From Paenibacillus radicis (ex Gao et al. 2016) (GTDB lineage: Bacteria; Bacillota; Bacilli; Paenibacillales; Paenibacillaceae): a stretch of 64,000 nt of DNA. Numbering within the stretch: position 1 is the stretch's first letter; each line of letters opens with the position of its first letter. Both the position numbers and the translations under genes were made by a program. Below the pieces are notes generated by a model. It ran no database searches. It saw nothing but the letters and a program-made list of their open reading frames with translations, and was not told the origin of the DNA. The stretch covers positions 124,001 to 188,000 of the forward strand of contig NZ_BMHY01000001.1 of assembly GCF_014641555.1 (NCBI RefSeq). Direction: 5' to 3'. This document shows positions 55,558 through 63,846 of this stretch, piece by piece.

Positions 55558-56220
55558 ATGATGACGACAAGAAAAGAATTCGATCACGGCTTGGAATTGC
55601 TTCACAATTTGCTGGTTGAGATGGGACATTTCGTAGATAAGGCGCTTGAGCAATCGATGAAAGCTTTAAGCGAAACGGATACACAGCTTGCCCAGCAGAT
55701 CATTTCGGAAGATACGAAGCTGAACCAGTTGGAGCATGACGTGACCGAGCTCGGCTCGAAGCTGATCGCTACCCAGCAGCCAGTGGCAAAGGATTTGCGC
55801 CGCATTTTGTCCGCTTTCAAAATCGCTTCTGATCTGGAGCGGATGGGCGATCTTTGCGTTAACATCTCGAAGCTGGTCATTCGATTGGACGGTCAGCCGC
55901 TAATCAAGCCGCTTATCGACTTGCCTAGAATGTCGGCAATCGTACAGACGATGACCTACGAGTCGATTCAGTCATTCGTACAGGAAAACGTCGATCTTGC
56001 TTACAAAATGGCAGCAGACGACGATCAGGTTGATGCGCTTTGCGCACAAATTTCCCATGAGCTGCTTGCGCTGATGATGGAGAATCCGCGTAACATCTCG
56101 CAGGCATCTATACTTAACTTTGTAGCGCGCCATATTGAACGGATTGGCGACCATGCGACGAATATCGGCGAGAGCGTCGTTTATCTCGTGACGAACAGCC
56201 GTCCGGATCTAAACCGATAG
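55558..56220 (+). CDS. phoU: Phosphate signalling protein PhoU
   Basis: A 220-residue PhoU with the usual two three-helix repeats: helix motifs DTQLAQQIISEDTKLNQLEH and ASDLERMGDLCVNISK in the first, DDDQVDALCAQISHELL and RHIERIGDHATNIGES in the second (the two E/DxxxD metal-type sites are seen as DLERMGD and HIERIGD). PhoU links the Pst transporter to PhoR and lowers Pho signalling when phosphate is plentiful. The gene follows pstB by 19 bp; ATG 55558 or 55561, with AGGGGGA upstream. Confidence 0.95.
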   Translation: MMTTRKEFDHGLELLHNLLVEMGHFVDKALEQSMKALSETDTQLAQQIISEDTKLNQLEHDVTELGSKLIATQQPVAKDLRRILSAFKIASDLERMGDLCVNISKLVIRLDGQPLIKPLIDLPRMSAIVQTMTYESIQSFVQENVDLAYKMAADDDQVDALCAQISHELLALMMENPRNISQASILNFVARHIERIGDHATNIGESVVYLVTNSRPDLNR

Positions 56221-56227
56221 TCCTAGG

Positions 56228-56269
56228 AAAAAAGCAGCCTTTCGCTTCTCAGCGAAAGGCTGCTTTTTT
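56228..56269. terminator. Terminator of the pst-phoU operon
   Basis: AAAAAAGCAGCCTTTCGCT and its exact complement with a four-base loop, then T run. The core CTTTCGCT/AGCGAAAG is close to the units of the hairpin array starting 450 bp later. Confidence 0.95.
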
Positions 56270-56346
56270 GTCGGCTTTGGCAGCGTAGCGCCTGTGCTAA
56301 CGTGGAAATCAGCCAATACGCGCCTCCGGCCTCCCTGTATGCGAAA

Positions 56347-56532
56347 CAAAATGTAAAAGTGCAGGTTGAGGAGGCTCAAAAGCTCCAAAATCGCGTTCAA
56401 AATGTAAAAGTACATTTGAGATTGCTCAATTTCGCCCAAAAGAGGCCTTTTAGGTCAATCAAACTGCACTTTTGCATTTTGATGCGATAAATCGACTAAT
56501 AAGTGGAAAATGAAATGCAGTTTTGCATTTTG
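56347..56532 (+). repeat. 186-bp dispersed palindromic repeat, copy B
   Basis: Same length as copy A (11803-11988) and aligned over its full length with the reverse complement of it. Outer arms CAAAATGTAAAAGTGCAG and a near complement at the end; inner arms at 56398-56419 and 56463-56480. TGCA/GTAC cores at each arm make four potential hairpins. No convincing ORF inside. Confidence 0.75.
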
Positions 56533-56702
56533 TTGAGATAGATCGATCAGAAATAGATGAACAAAATGTGGTTTTAACTTTTGACTACTTTTCACAGTCA
56601 ACAGTCACCGTAAGTCTCGAAAGAGATTGAAAAAGGGCATTTATGTACGATGTGTACATGGGCAATCTCCTCATAAGGGGATATTTCCACTCAGGAGCAA
56701 AA
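56533..56702. other. Spacer between repeat and hairpin array
   Basis: A/T-rich segment with one larger inverted repeat (AGATTG ... ATGTAC-GAT-GTGTACAT ... CAATCT, about 56625-56668). Nothing else recognised. Confidence 0.4.
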
Positions 56703-57040
56703 AGCCTTTTAATTGTTCAAATGCCTTTCGCTCTTAGGCGAAAGTCTATTAATTGCCTAAAAGCTTTTCGCTTTTAAGCGAAAAGTCTTTTAACTTACTA
56801 AAGCCTTTTCGCTTTTAAGGGAAAAACTTTGTAGTGGTTCAAATGCTTTTCACTTTTAAGTAAAAAGTCTTTTAAATTGCCTGAAAGTTTTTCGCTTTGT
56901 AAGGGAAAAAATTTGTAATGATTCAAATCCCTTTCGCTTTTAAGCGAAAAGTCTTTTAATTGCCTAAAAGCTTTTTGCTTTTAAGCGAAAAGTCTTTTAA
57001 TTTACTAAAAGCTTTTCGCTTTTAAGCGAAAAACTTTTTT
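56703..57040. repeat. Array of eight ~41-bp hairpin units
   Basis: Eight inverted repeats with arms near CTTTTCGCTT and AAGCGAAAAG around a two-base centre begin at about 56725, 56764, 56804, 56846, 56887, 56930, 56971 and 57012, a step of 39-43 bp. Units 2 and 8 keep the arms almost perfectly; 3, 4 and 5 are degraded. The short joints fall into three recurring types: TTCAAAT, ATTGCCT and TTACTAAA, in the order X Y Z X Y X Y Z before units 1 to 8, which suggests amplification in blocks of three with one Z unit lost. The joints are repeated, so it is not a CRISPR array. Confidence 0.85.
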
Positions 57041-57057
57041 GTTTTTGTAAAAGTTTT

Positions 57058-57074
57058 TTTACGTAAATTTTACG
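57058..57074 (+). promoter_or_regulatory. Pho-box-like pair before the CBS-GGDEF gene
   Basis: TTTACG-TAAAT-TTTACG: two identical hexamers 11 bp apart, five of six bases matching a Pho box, ending 31 bp before TAATAT (57106-57111), the -10 candidate. The spacing is the same as at the CBS-MCP and pstS promoters. Confidence 0.55.
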
Positions 57075-57159
57075 AAGCGTTATTCTTGTCCGTACAAAGT
57101 TTAGGTAATATGTACCATATAAGCGATAAGCACGATAATTGGACATCGAGGGGAGCCGT

Positions 57160-58563
57160 ATGGGGGATATCGGGAGCGGTCTATTCAACCGGCAAATGAT
57201 TCGGGCCATAGCGAGAATGAGGGAGCAGGGCGGTTTGCTGGGCGTATTAACCTTGCAGTATGCCAAGAAGGACAAGCAGGCGGAAGCGGAGGTGCAGCGC
57301 TGGGCGAAAGAGCAGAAGCGTCTGTTCTGGCAGCAGCAGCTGGGCGAGAGCCAATTGCTCTTGTTTTGCGGCAAGCCCAAGGGCGATCCGATAGACAAAC
57401 TCATGAGTCAAGCCATGGAGGAGCTTCGCTCCCGGCTCGGCGAGAAGCTGCGACGCAGCGAAAGCGCCGTTCTTCCTTCCGGCTCCACAGGAGGGGAGAT
57501 CGAGGCTGCGTTGTTCGCGGTGCTGCGAGAGACGGCAGCCGGCCAGCGGGCCGGTCAATCGGGGATGGCGATGGGGACGGGGAGTGAGCTGGCGCATACA
57601 ATCGGCCAATTAGCCGCCCCTTTCCCCGTATTCCCTTCGCGGATGAAGGTGTCGGAGGTCGCCCATTACTTCGAGCTCAATCCGAAGGCTCAGGGCGCAG
57701 TCATAGCGGACGCGGGCATACCGAAAGGGCTGTTGATGAAAGAAAAGCTGCATCAGCTATTAGCCGGCCAATTCGGCCAGCCGCTGTACTGGACCCGGCC
57801 GGTCGAGAAAATTATGAATGGCAGTCCGCTCATGGTAGATGAGCATACGCCGATCGAACAGGTCTCCTATCTAGCCATGGGGCGCGACTATGCGCAGCTG
57901 TATGATGTGGTCATCGTAACGAGCCGGGGCGAGCTGCTCGGAGCGGTCTCCATTCGCGCCATATTGGAAGGGATTACCGCCCTTCGGACTAAGGCGGCGC
58001 GGGAGGCGAATCCGCTGACCGGCTTGCCAGGCAACGCAGGCATTCAGCAGGAGCTTCGCCGCCGCATTGAGGGCAATGAATCATTCGCTGTTATTTATGC
58101 GGATCTGGATTACTTTAAATGGTTCAATGACTGCTACGGCTTTGGACAGGGAGATGAACTCATTCGCTTCCTTGCGGAGCTGCTCCGGCAGGAGAAGGAA
58201 CGCAGCAGCTGGCCCGATGATTTTATCGGCCATATTGGCGGGGATGATTTCATCCTCGTAACAGACGCGGGCAGCGGGGAGCGGCTTTGCGAACGATTGA
58301 TCGAGCGATTTGATCTAGGCGTCAAAAGCTTCTACGGGGACGCCGGTGTACATGCTGTAGAGGATCGCCATGGCAACGTTGTGGATCAGGAGGGAGTAAC
58401 CCTCTCGTTATCCTTAATGATTAGCCACCATCCGGCTTCGTTAACGCCGGATCTCATATCACGTCATTCCGCAAGGCTGAAGAAACGGGCAAAGGCACAC
58501 AGGGGAAGCATTTACGTGAAAGAGACGTTAACCATACCGCAGCATAGAGAGGAACGGAATTAA
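57160..58563 (+). CDS. Diguanylate cyclase with CBS-like sensor domain
   Basis: A 467-residue soluble protein. The N-terminal ~155 residues are unassigned (helical, Arg/Gln rich, with a Gly/Met/Thr linker). Residues ~160-285 form a CBS-pair-like domain (KGLLMKEKLHQLLAG, SPLMVDEHTP, DVVIVTSRGELLGAV). Residues ~290-440 are GGDEF: YADLDYFKWFNDCYGFGQGD, then signature GGDDF at 360-364 in place of GGDEF, a change compatible with activity. It would make c-di-GMP. GAGGGGAG precedes the ATG at 57160. It lies three bases before an EAL gene that would degrade c-di-GMP, and carries a Pho-box-like pair upstream. Confidence 0.88.
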   Translation: MGDIGSGLFNRQMIRAIARMREQGGLLGVLTLQYAKKDKQAEAEVQRWAKEQKRLFWQQQLGESQLLLFCGKPKGDPIDKLMSQAMEELRSRLGEKLRRSESAVLPSGSTGGEIEAALFAVLRETAAGQRAGQSGMAMGTGSELAHTIGQLAAPFPVFPSRMKVSEVAHYFELNPKAQGAVIADAGIPKGLLMKEKLHQLLAGQFGQPLYWTRPVEKIMNGSPLMVDEHTPIEQVSYLAMGRDYAQLYDVVIVTSRGELLGAVSIRAILEGITALRTKAAREANPLTGLPGNAGIQQELRRRIEGNESFAVIYADLDYFKWFNDCYGFGQGDELIRFLAELLRQEKERSSWPDDFIGHIGGDDFILVTDAGSGERLCERLIERFDLGVKSFYGDAGVHAVEDRHGNVVDQEGVTLSLSLMISHHPASLTPDLISRHSARLKKRAKAHRGSIYVKETLTIPQHREERN

Positions 58564-58564
58564 G

Positions 58565-59758
58565 GTGAGAGTAAATCGGATGCAAGTGCGTAATCGGGTG
58601 CGTCATGCACCTATGGAATGGCGCGGAGGTCGCGGCGTCATTTATCTATCCTGGCATTCGGTTGCACCCGCGGGCTGGAGACGGTTTGCGGAGGAGGCGG
58701 TCGCCGCAGAAATCGAGAGAGCCGCGATTGAAGTAGAGGAGAAGTACTGGATACATAATGATCTGTTCCTGCTGCTTCGTCTTCCGACTGGAGGGCGAAG
58801 CAAGCTGGAGGGCTGGCTGCTGGAGCAGGCCATTAAGCAGCAGACCGAATGGGAGTCGCGGTTGCGGGCAACCGAGGCAACGGAAGCCCGGTTGCTGGCC
58901 GGCGTTTCTATCATAGAAGCCGAAGTCCCAGGTTCTTCAGCGCAGCCGGAAGAAGACGCCGATCGGGTCTATGAAGCGATGAAGCGCGCTATGGTGCATG
59001 GACAGCGGGACGGTTCGCTCGTAAGAAGCATGAAGCTGCGTGCCTTGGAGCAGCTGATCGCGGAGCATGCACTCATGTCCGTCTATCAGCCCATTATGTC
59101 TCTGCAATCAGAGGAGCGGCCGCTCTTTGGCTACGAAGCGCTGGCGAGATTCGCCAAGCAGGACTGGTTTCCCGGTCCCCAGCAGCTGTTCGCTTTCGCT
59201 GAGCAGGAAGGGTTGGCATACCGGCTGGACAGGCTGGCCCGGCGCAAAGCGCTGGATGGCATAGGCTCGCTCAAGCCTGAGCAGCGGCTGTTCATTAACG
59301 TGCAGGCGCAGATCATGAACGATCCGCATTTTACACCGGGACGGACGCTGAGCATGCTGGAGAGGAGAGGCCTGTCGCCGCATAACGTCGTGTTTGAAAT
59401 TACGGAGCGGACATCGATAGACGATTTTGGGGCGATGAAGAAAGCGCTCCAGCATTATCGCAGCCAAGGCTTCCAGATCGCGATCGACGACGTTGGCGCA
59501 GGTTATTCATCTCTTCAATCCATTGTCGAGCTGCGCCCCGACTACATTAAGGTGGACCGTTCTATAATTGACCGGATCGACGAGGACGACGTGAAGCTGC
59601 ATATTTTGCATACGCTGGTGCAGTTGGCCTATAAGCTGGATGTATCGATCATCGCCGAGGGCATCGAGCGGGAAGCGGAGCTGGCTGCGGTGAAGATGCT
59701 TGGCGTTCATTATGCGCAAGGCTATTTGCTTGGTCGTCCGGGCGGTATCCAAAGCTGA
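58565..59758 (+). CDS. EAL-domain c-di-GMP phosphodiesterase
   Basis: A 397-residue protein. The N-terminal ~150 residues are unassigned. The EAL domain (~155-395) has Glu191 in FGYEALARF, metal/base residues in FINVQAQIMND, VVFEITERTSIDD, AIDDVGAGYSSLQS, YIKVDRSIID and IIAEGIE, so the catalytic set appears complete. It would linearise c-di-GMP. GTG start three bases after the GGDEF gene stop, with GAGAGGAAC upstream, so both opposing enzymes are made together. Confidence 0.9.
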   Translation: MRVNRMQVRNRVRHAPMEWRGGRGVIYLSWHSVAPAGWRRFAEEAVAAEIERAAIEVEEKYWIHNDLFLLLRLPTGGRSKLEGWLLEQAIKQQTEWESRLRATEATEARLLAGVSIIEAEVPGSSAQPEEDADRVYEAMKRAMVHGQRDGSLVRSMKLRALEQLIAEHALMSVYQPIMSLQSEERPLFGYEALARFAKQDWFPGPQQLFAFAEQEGLAYRLDRLARRKALDGIGSLKPEQRLFINVQAQIMNDPHFTPGRTLSMLERRGLSPHNVVFEITERTSIDDFGAMKKALQHYRSQGFQIAIDDVGAGYSSLQSIVELRPDYIKVDRSIIDRIDEDDVKLHILHTLVQLAYKLDVSIIAEGIEREAELAAVKMLGVHYAQGYLLGRPGGIQS

Positions 59759-59849
59759 GATACTGCTTGGCGCACAGTTTTGAACGGTGAGCTTTTAGCC
59801 AAATTTAAAGTGTGAATATGTATTGTGACTAAGCTGAAAATCGGATTTC

Positions 59850-59888
59850 AAACCCCCGGACGGATGTTTTCCGTTTTGGGGTTTTTTT
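59850..59888 (+). terminator. Terminator of the GGDEF-EAL operon
   Basis: AAACCCC-CGG-ACGG pairs with CCGT-TTT-GGGGTTT; seven T residues follow. Confidence 0.8.
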
Positions 59889-59931
59889 GCAGCCGCAGCA
59901 GGCCTTGCGCAGAGCAAGCAGGCTCCGCTTA

Positions 59932-59940
59932 TGGTATGAT
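59932..59940 (+). promoter_or_regulatory. Extended -10 element of polA
   Basis: TG-G-TATGAT, 34 bp before the polA start codon; no clear -35. Confidence 0.4.
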
Positions 59941-59974
59941 AAGGAGTAGTAGAATCAATAGGTGAGGTGTCGGA

Positions 59975-62707
59975 ATGGACAAGTGGATGTTGATAGACGG
60001 CAATAGCATCATATATCGGGCGTTTTTTGCAATGCCGCCATTAACCAATTCAGCAGGCTTGCATACGAATGCCGTATTCGGCTTTACAACGATGCTTCTA
60101 AAGTTGCTTGCAGATGAGAAGCCGACGCATGTACTGGTCGCTTTCGATGCGGGCAAGGCGACTTTCCGTCATGAGGGCTACACGGAATATAAAGGCGGCC
60201 GTGAAAAAACGCCGACGGAGCTTTCTGAACAGTTTCCTGTACTGAAAGAGCTGCTGAGCGCTTTCGGTATTGCCCAATATGAGCTGTCCGGCTATGAAGC
60301 GGATGATATTATCGGTACGTTGACGAAGATGGCGGATGAATCCAAGGTGGAGACGTTAGTCATTACTGGAGATAAAGATATGCTGCAGCTGGCATCTGAG
60401 CATGTGACAGTTGCGATTACGCGCAAAGGCATCAGTGAGGTGGAGCCATATTCCCCTGCTGCAATTCAGGAACGCTACGGCCTCAAGCCGCTGCAAATTA
60501 TTGACCTGAAAGGGCTGATGGGCGATGCGTCCGACAATATTCCGGGCATTCCGGGTGTTGGCGAGAAGACCGCTCTGAAGATGCTGCATGAGTTCGGCTC
60601 CGTTGAAGAGGTACTGGCCCATACAGATAGCTTGAAGGGGAAAATGAAAGAGAAGGTTGAGGAGCATAAAGAGAGCGCCATTATGAGCAAAAAGCTGGCG
60701 ACGATTTATCGCGAAGTACCGCTCGACAAGGGCGCAGATGAAATCCGCTATGCCGGGTACGAGGACGCAGCTTTGGCAGAAGCGTTTCGCAAGCTGGAGT
60801 TCAAATCGCTCATCGAACGGCTGGATCTGGGAAGCGCAGGCAGCGGGGGCAGCGAGAAGGAAGCGGCCGAAGCGGCAGCCGAGCTGAAGGTTGCGGTCAT
60901 TGCCGGAGAGGACGATGCGGATACGCTGCGTGCCTTGCTGGATGATTTGAGCGGAGAAGAGGCGGCGAAAAAGTCAGCCGAAGGCGATGCTGCAGTTGAG
61001 GCTGACGCGATCAGCCACGGCTTTTATGTAGAAGCAATTGGAGACAATCCGCATCATGCCGAAGTGATCGGAATGGCCATTGCGGTCGGGGAGCAGGTCT
61101 ATGTGATTGCCGCTGATGCGGTGAAGCAGCCGTTCGCAGAGCCGCTGCGGAAGTGGCTCGCGGATGCGGACAAGCCGAAATACGGCTTTGATACGCATAA
61201 GGCCGAGCTGGCCTTGGGCTGGAATGGCATTGTCTTTAACGGCGCTGTCTTTGACGTTCAGCTTGCCGCTTATTTGCTTGATCCGACGGATGCGAGCCTT
61301 ACGCTCAGCGGAATGAGTCAGCGTTACGGGCTTACTGCTATAGCGGCTGATGAAGCGGTCTACGGTAAAGGCGCCAAGTTCAGAGTGCCGGATGCGGAGA
61401 CGCTTAACCGTCATCTGGCGGTTAAGGCTGCTGCTGTACAGCGGATTGCGAAGCATCAACAGGGCGATCTGGAGAAAAGCGGCATGAGCAAGCTTTATTA
61501 CGAGCTGGAGCAGCCGTTGTCCCGCGTGCTTGCTGCGATGGAGCAGCAGGGTATTCAGGTGGAATCCGCTGAGCTTGAACGTCTGGGCAGTGAATTGGAG
61601 CGTAATCTGTCTCAGATTATGAGCGATATTTATCGTCATGCTGGCATGGAGTTCAACATTAACTCGACGAAGCAGCTTGGCGATGTTTTATTCGAAAAGC
61701 TGGGTTTGCCGGTTATGAAAAAGACGAAGACGGGTTATTCCACCGACGCCGAGGTTCTGGAGCGGCTGGAGCCTTACCATGAGATCGTACCGCTTATTTT
61801 GCTGTACCGCTCGCTCGCAAAGCTGCAATCGACTTACGTGGAAGGTCTGCTTAAGGAGATTCGCCAGGAGACGGGCAAGATTCATACGTATTACCGGCAG
61901 ACCATTGCCGCTACCGGCCGTCTGAGCAGCCAATTTCCGAATTTGCAGAACATCCCGATTCGGTTGGAGGAAGGCCGCAAAATCAGGAAAGCATTCGTGC
62001 CGTCCGAGCCGGGCTGGTACATTCTCGCAGCCGACTATTCGCAGATCGAGCTGCGCGTCCTTGCGCATATTTCAGGCGATGAGCGGCTGAAGGAAGCTTT
62101 TATCCAAGACATGGATATTCATACGAAGACTGCGATGGACGTATTTGGCGTAACAGCCGAGCAAGTCGATTCCAATATGCGCCGTTCCGCCAAAGCGGTT
62201 AATTTCGGTATCGTATACGGCATTAGCGACTTCGGCCTTTCGCAAAACTTGAATATTACGCGGAAGGAAGCGGGAGCGTTCATTGCGCAATATTTCGAGG
62301 TGTTCCAAGGCGTGCGCAAGTACATGGATGATATTGTCGCCCAAGCCCGTCAAGACGGCTATGTGACGACGCTGCTTGAACGCAGACGTTACTTGCCGGA
62401 TATTAAGGCATCTAATTTCAATATTCGCTCCTTCGCAGAACGGACCGCGATGAATACGCCGATCCAAGGAACGGCAGCGGATATTATTAAGCTGGCGATG
62501 GTTCGTATGGACGAGACGCTGCGTGAGCGCAAGCTGAAGAGCCGCATGCTGCTTCAAGTACATGATGAATTGGTATTCGAAGTGCCGGAGGACGAGCTGG
62601 AGCTAATGAAGGAGCTTGTACCGACGGTAATGGCAGGTGCTCTTAAGCTGGATGTTCCGCTCAAAGCCGATGTTAATTACGGTGTGAACTGGTATGAGGC
62701 CAAGTAA
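59975..62707 (+). CDS. polA: DNA polymerase I
   Basis: A 910-residue family A polymerase. Residues 1-~290 are the 5' nuclease (LIDGNSIIYRAFFAMPPLTN, GYEADDIIGT, GLMGDASDNIPGIPGVGEK). Residues ~300-500 are the 3'-5' exonuclease fold, but the metal-binding DxE is missing (FYVEAIGDN), so proofreading is probably lost, as in other Bacilli. The polymerase domain has motif A ADYSQIELR (~686), motif B RRSAKAVNFGIVYG (~733) and motif C LLQVHDELVF (~860). It fills gaps and removes RNA primers. AGGTGAGGTG precedes the ATG. An alanine/glutamate-rich insert near 290-330 links the nuclease and exo folds. Confidence 0.97.
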   Translation: MDKWMLIDGNSIIYRAFFAMPPLTNSAGLHTNAVFGFTTMLLKLLADEKPTHVLVAFDAGKATFRHEGYTEYKGGREKTPTELSEQFPVLKELLSAFGIAQYELSGYEADDIIGTLTKMADESKVETLVITGDKDMLQLASEHVTVAITRKGISEVEPYSPAAIQERYGLKPLQIIDLKGLMGDASDNIPGIPGVGEKTALKMLHEFGSVEEVLAHTDSLKGKMKEKVEEHKESAIMSKKLATIYREVPLDKGADEIRYAGYEDAALAEAFRKLEFKSLIERLDLGSAGSGGSEKEAAEAAAELKVAVIAGEDDADTLRALLDDLSGEEAAKKSAEGDAAVEADAISHGFYVEAIGDNPHHAEVIGMAIAVGEQVYVIAADAVKQPFAEPLRKWLADADKPKYGFDTHKAELALGWNGIVFNGAVFDVQLAAYLLDPTDASLTLSGMSQRYGLTAIAADEAVYGKGAKFRVPDAETLNRHLAVKAAAVQRIAKHQQGDLEKSGMSKLYYELEQPLSRVLAAMEQQGIQVESAELERLGSELERNLSQIMSDIYRHAGMEFNINSTKQLGDVLFEKLGLPVMKKTKTGYSTDAEVLERLEPYHEIVPLILLYRSLAKLQSTYVEGLLKEIRQETGKIHTYYRQTIAATGRLSSQFPNLQNIPIRLEEGRKIRKAFVPSEPGWYILAADYSQIELRVLAHISGDERLKEAFIQDMDIHTKTAMDVFGVTAEQVDSNMRRSAKAVNFGIVYGISDFGLSQNLNITRKEAGAFIAQYFEVFQGVRKYMDDIVAQARQDGYVTTLLERRRYLPDIKASNFNIRSFAERTAMNTPIQGTAADIIKLAMVRMDETLRERKLKSRMLLQVHDELVFEVPEDELELMKELVPTVMAGALKLDVPLKADVNYGVNWYEAK

Positions 62708-62763
62708 ATCATCCATGTAAAATGGTTGTTCAGTGATAGTAATGATGTGATTTGTGTGTATAT

Positions 62764-62798
62764 ACAGGAAGGACGTACGGTTGGTACAGCCTTCCTGT
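62764..62798. other. Inverted repeat between polA and mutM
   Basis: ACAGGAAGG and CCTTCCTGT, nine bases, with a 17-base loop and no T run. A TATAAT at 62820-62825, just upstream of mutM, may be a -10. Confidence 0.5.
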
Positions 62799-62844
62799 CC
62801 CGCTGCGGGTGAAATCGGGTATAATGGGATTGAGGTGAATAGCT

Positions 62845-63696
62845 ATGCCTGAATTGCCAGAGGTAGAGACAGTTAAACGAACATTAATCGAGCTGGTCGC
62901 CGGTAAGCGGATTCAATCCGTAACGGTTAGACTGCCGAGAATTATACAGCGCCCGGAAGAGCCGGAACAATTCGCTGCCGCCTTAGAGGGCCACACGATT
63001 CAGACGGTGGAGCGCCGGGGCAAGTTTTTACGCATTATTTTGGACGGGCTGGTATTGGTGTCGCATTTGCGAATGGAAGGCCGTTACGGCGTATTCCCGA
63101 GCGAAGAGCCCATCGAGCTTCATACGCATGTTCTATTCCATTTCGATGACGGAACGGATTTGAGATATAAGGATGTCCGGCAGTTCGGCACGATGCATTT
63201 GTTCGAGACCGGCACGGATTTGGAGATGCAGCCGCTCAAGAAGTTGGGACTGGAACCGCTGGATAATCCGGACTTCACGCTGGATGCGCTCCGATCAAAG
63301 CTCGCCAAGCGCTCGACGAAAATTAAGCCGTTGCTGCTTAATCAAGAATATATCGTTGGCCTTGGCAATATTTATGTAGATGAAGCGTTGTTCAGCGCCG
63401 GCATTCATCCGGAACGTTCCGCGAATGAACTGAAGCCGGCAGAGTGGAAGAAGCTGCATGAATCAATTGTCAGCACGTTGTCCAGAGCAGTGGATGCGGG
63501 GGGATCCTCCATTAAATCCTATGTGAATGGGCAGGGGGAGATGGGGATGTTCCAGCAGCAGCTGCTGGTGTATGGCCGGAAGGACGAGGCTTGCTCCTCT
63601 TGCGGCCGTCCCATCGAGAAGTTTGTTGTAGGCGGCAGAGGCACGCATATTTGCAAGCATTGCCAGCCGCTTCCGAAAGCTCGTCAAAGCAAATAA
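62845..63696 (+). CDS. mutM: Formamidopyrimidine-DNA glycosylase
   Basis: A 283-residue Fpg. The mature N-terminus PELPEVETVKR gives the Pro nucleophile and Glu3; helix-two-turn-helix motif KPLLLNQEYIVGLGNIYVDE (~165-184); C-terminal zinc finger with four Cys (CSSCG ... CKHC) near 250-275. It removes oxidised purines such as 8-oxoguanine. AGGTGA precedes the ATG. The polA-mutM-ytaF order is kept from Bacillus. Confidence 0.97.
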   Translation: MPELPEVETVKRTLIELVAGKRIQSVTVRLPRIIQRPEEPEQFAAALEGHTIQTVERRGKFLRIILDGLVLVSHLRMEGRYGVFPSEEPIELHTHVLFHFDDGTDLRYKDVRQFGTMHLFETGTDLEMQPLKKLGLEPLDNPDFTLDALRSKLAKRSTKIKPLLLNQEYIVGLGNIYVDEALFSAGIHPERSANELKPAEWKKLHESIVSTLSRAVDAGGSSIKSYVNGQGEMGMFQQQLLVYGRKDEACSSCGRPIEKFVVGGRGTHICKHCQPLPKARQSK

Positions 63697-63846
63697 CGAT
63701 TTTTATAGAGACTTGTACAACGCACCGTCATCCACCGCCTGCATATGCTGTTGTTAATATGAACAATAGGCGAATGTCTATATCGCAGCTGCTGTATTTG
63801 GAATTCATGCTGCTGCTGACGTTCGATATGCGGGGAGTGATGCGAT

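Noticed and set aside
56703..57040. CRISPR array
   Set aside because: The repeated units are palindromes of about 22 bp separated by short joints that themselves recur, so there are no unique spacers; no cas genes are present.
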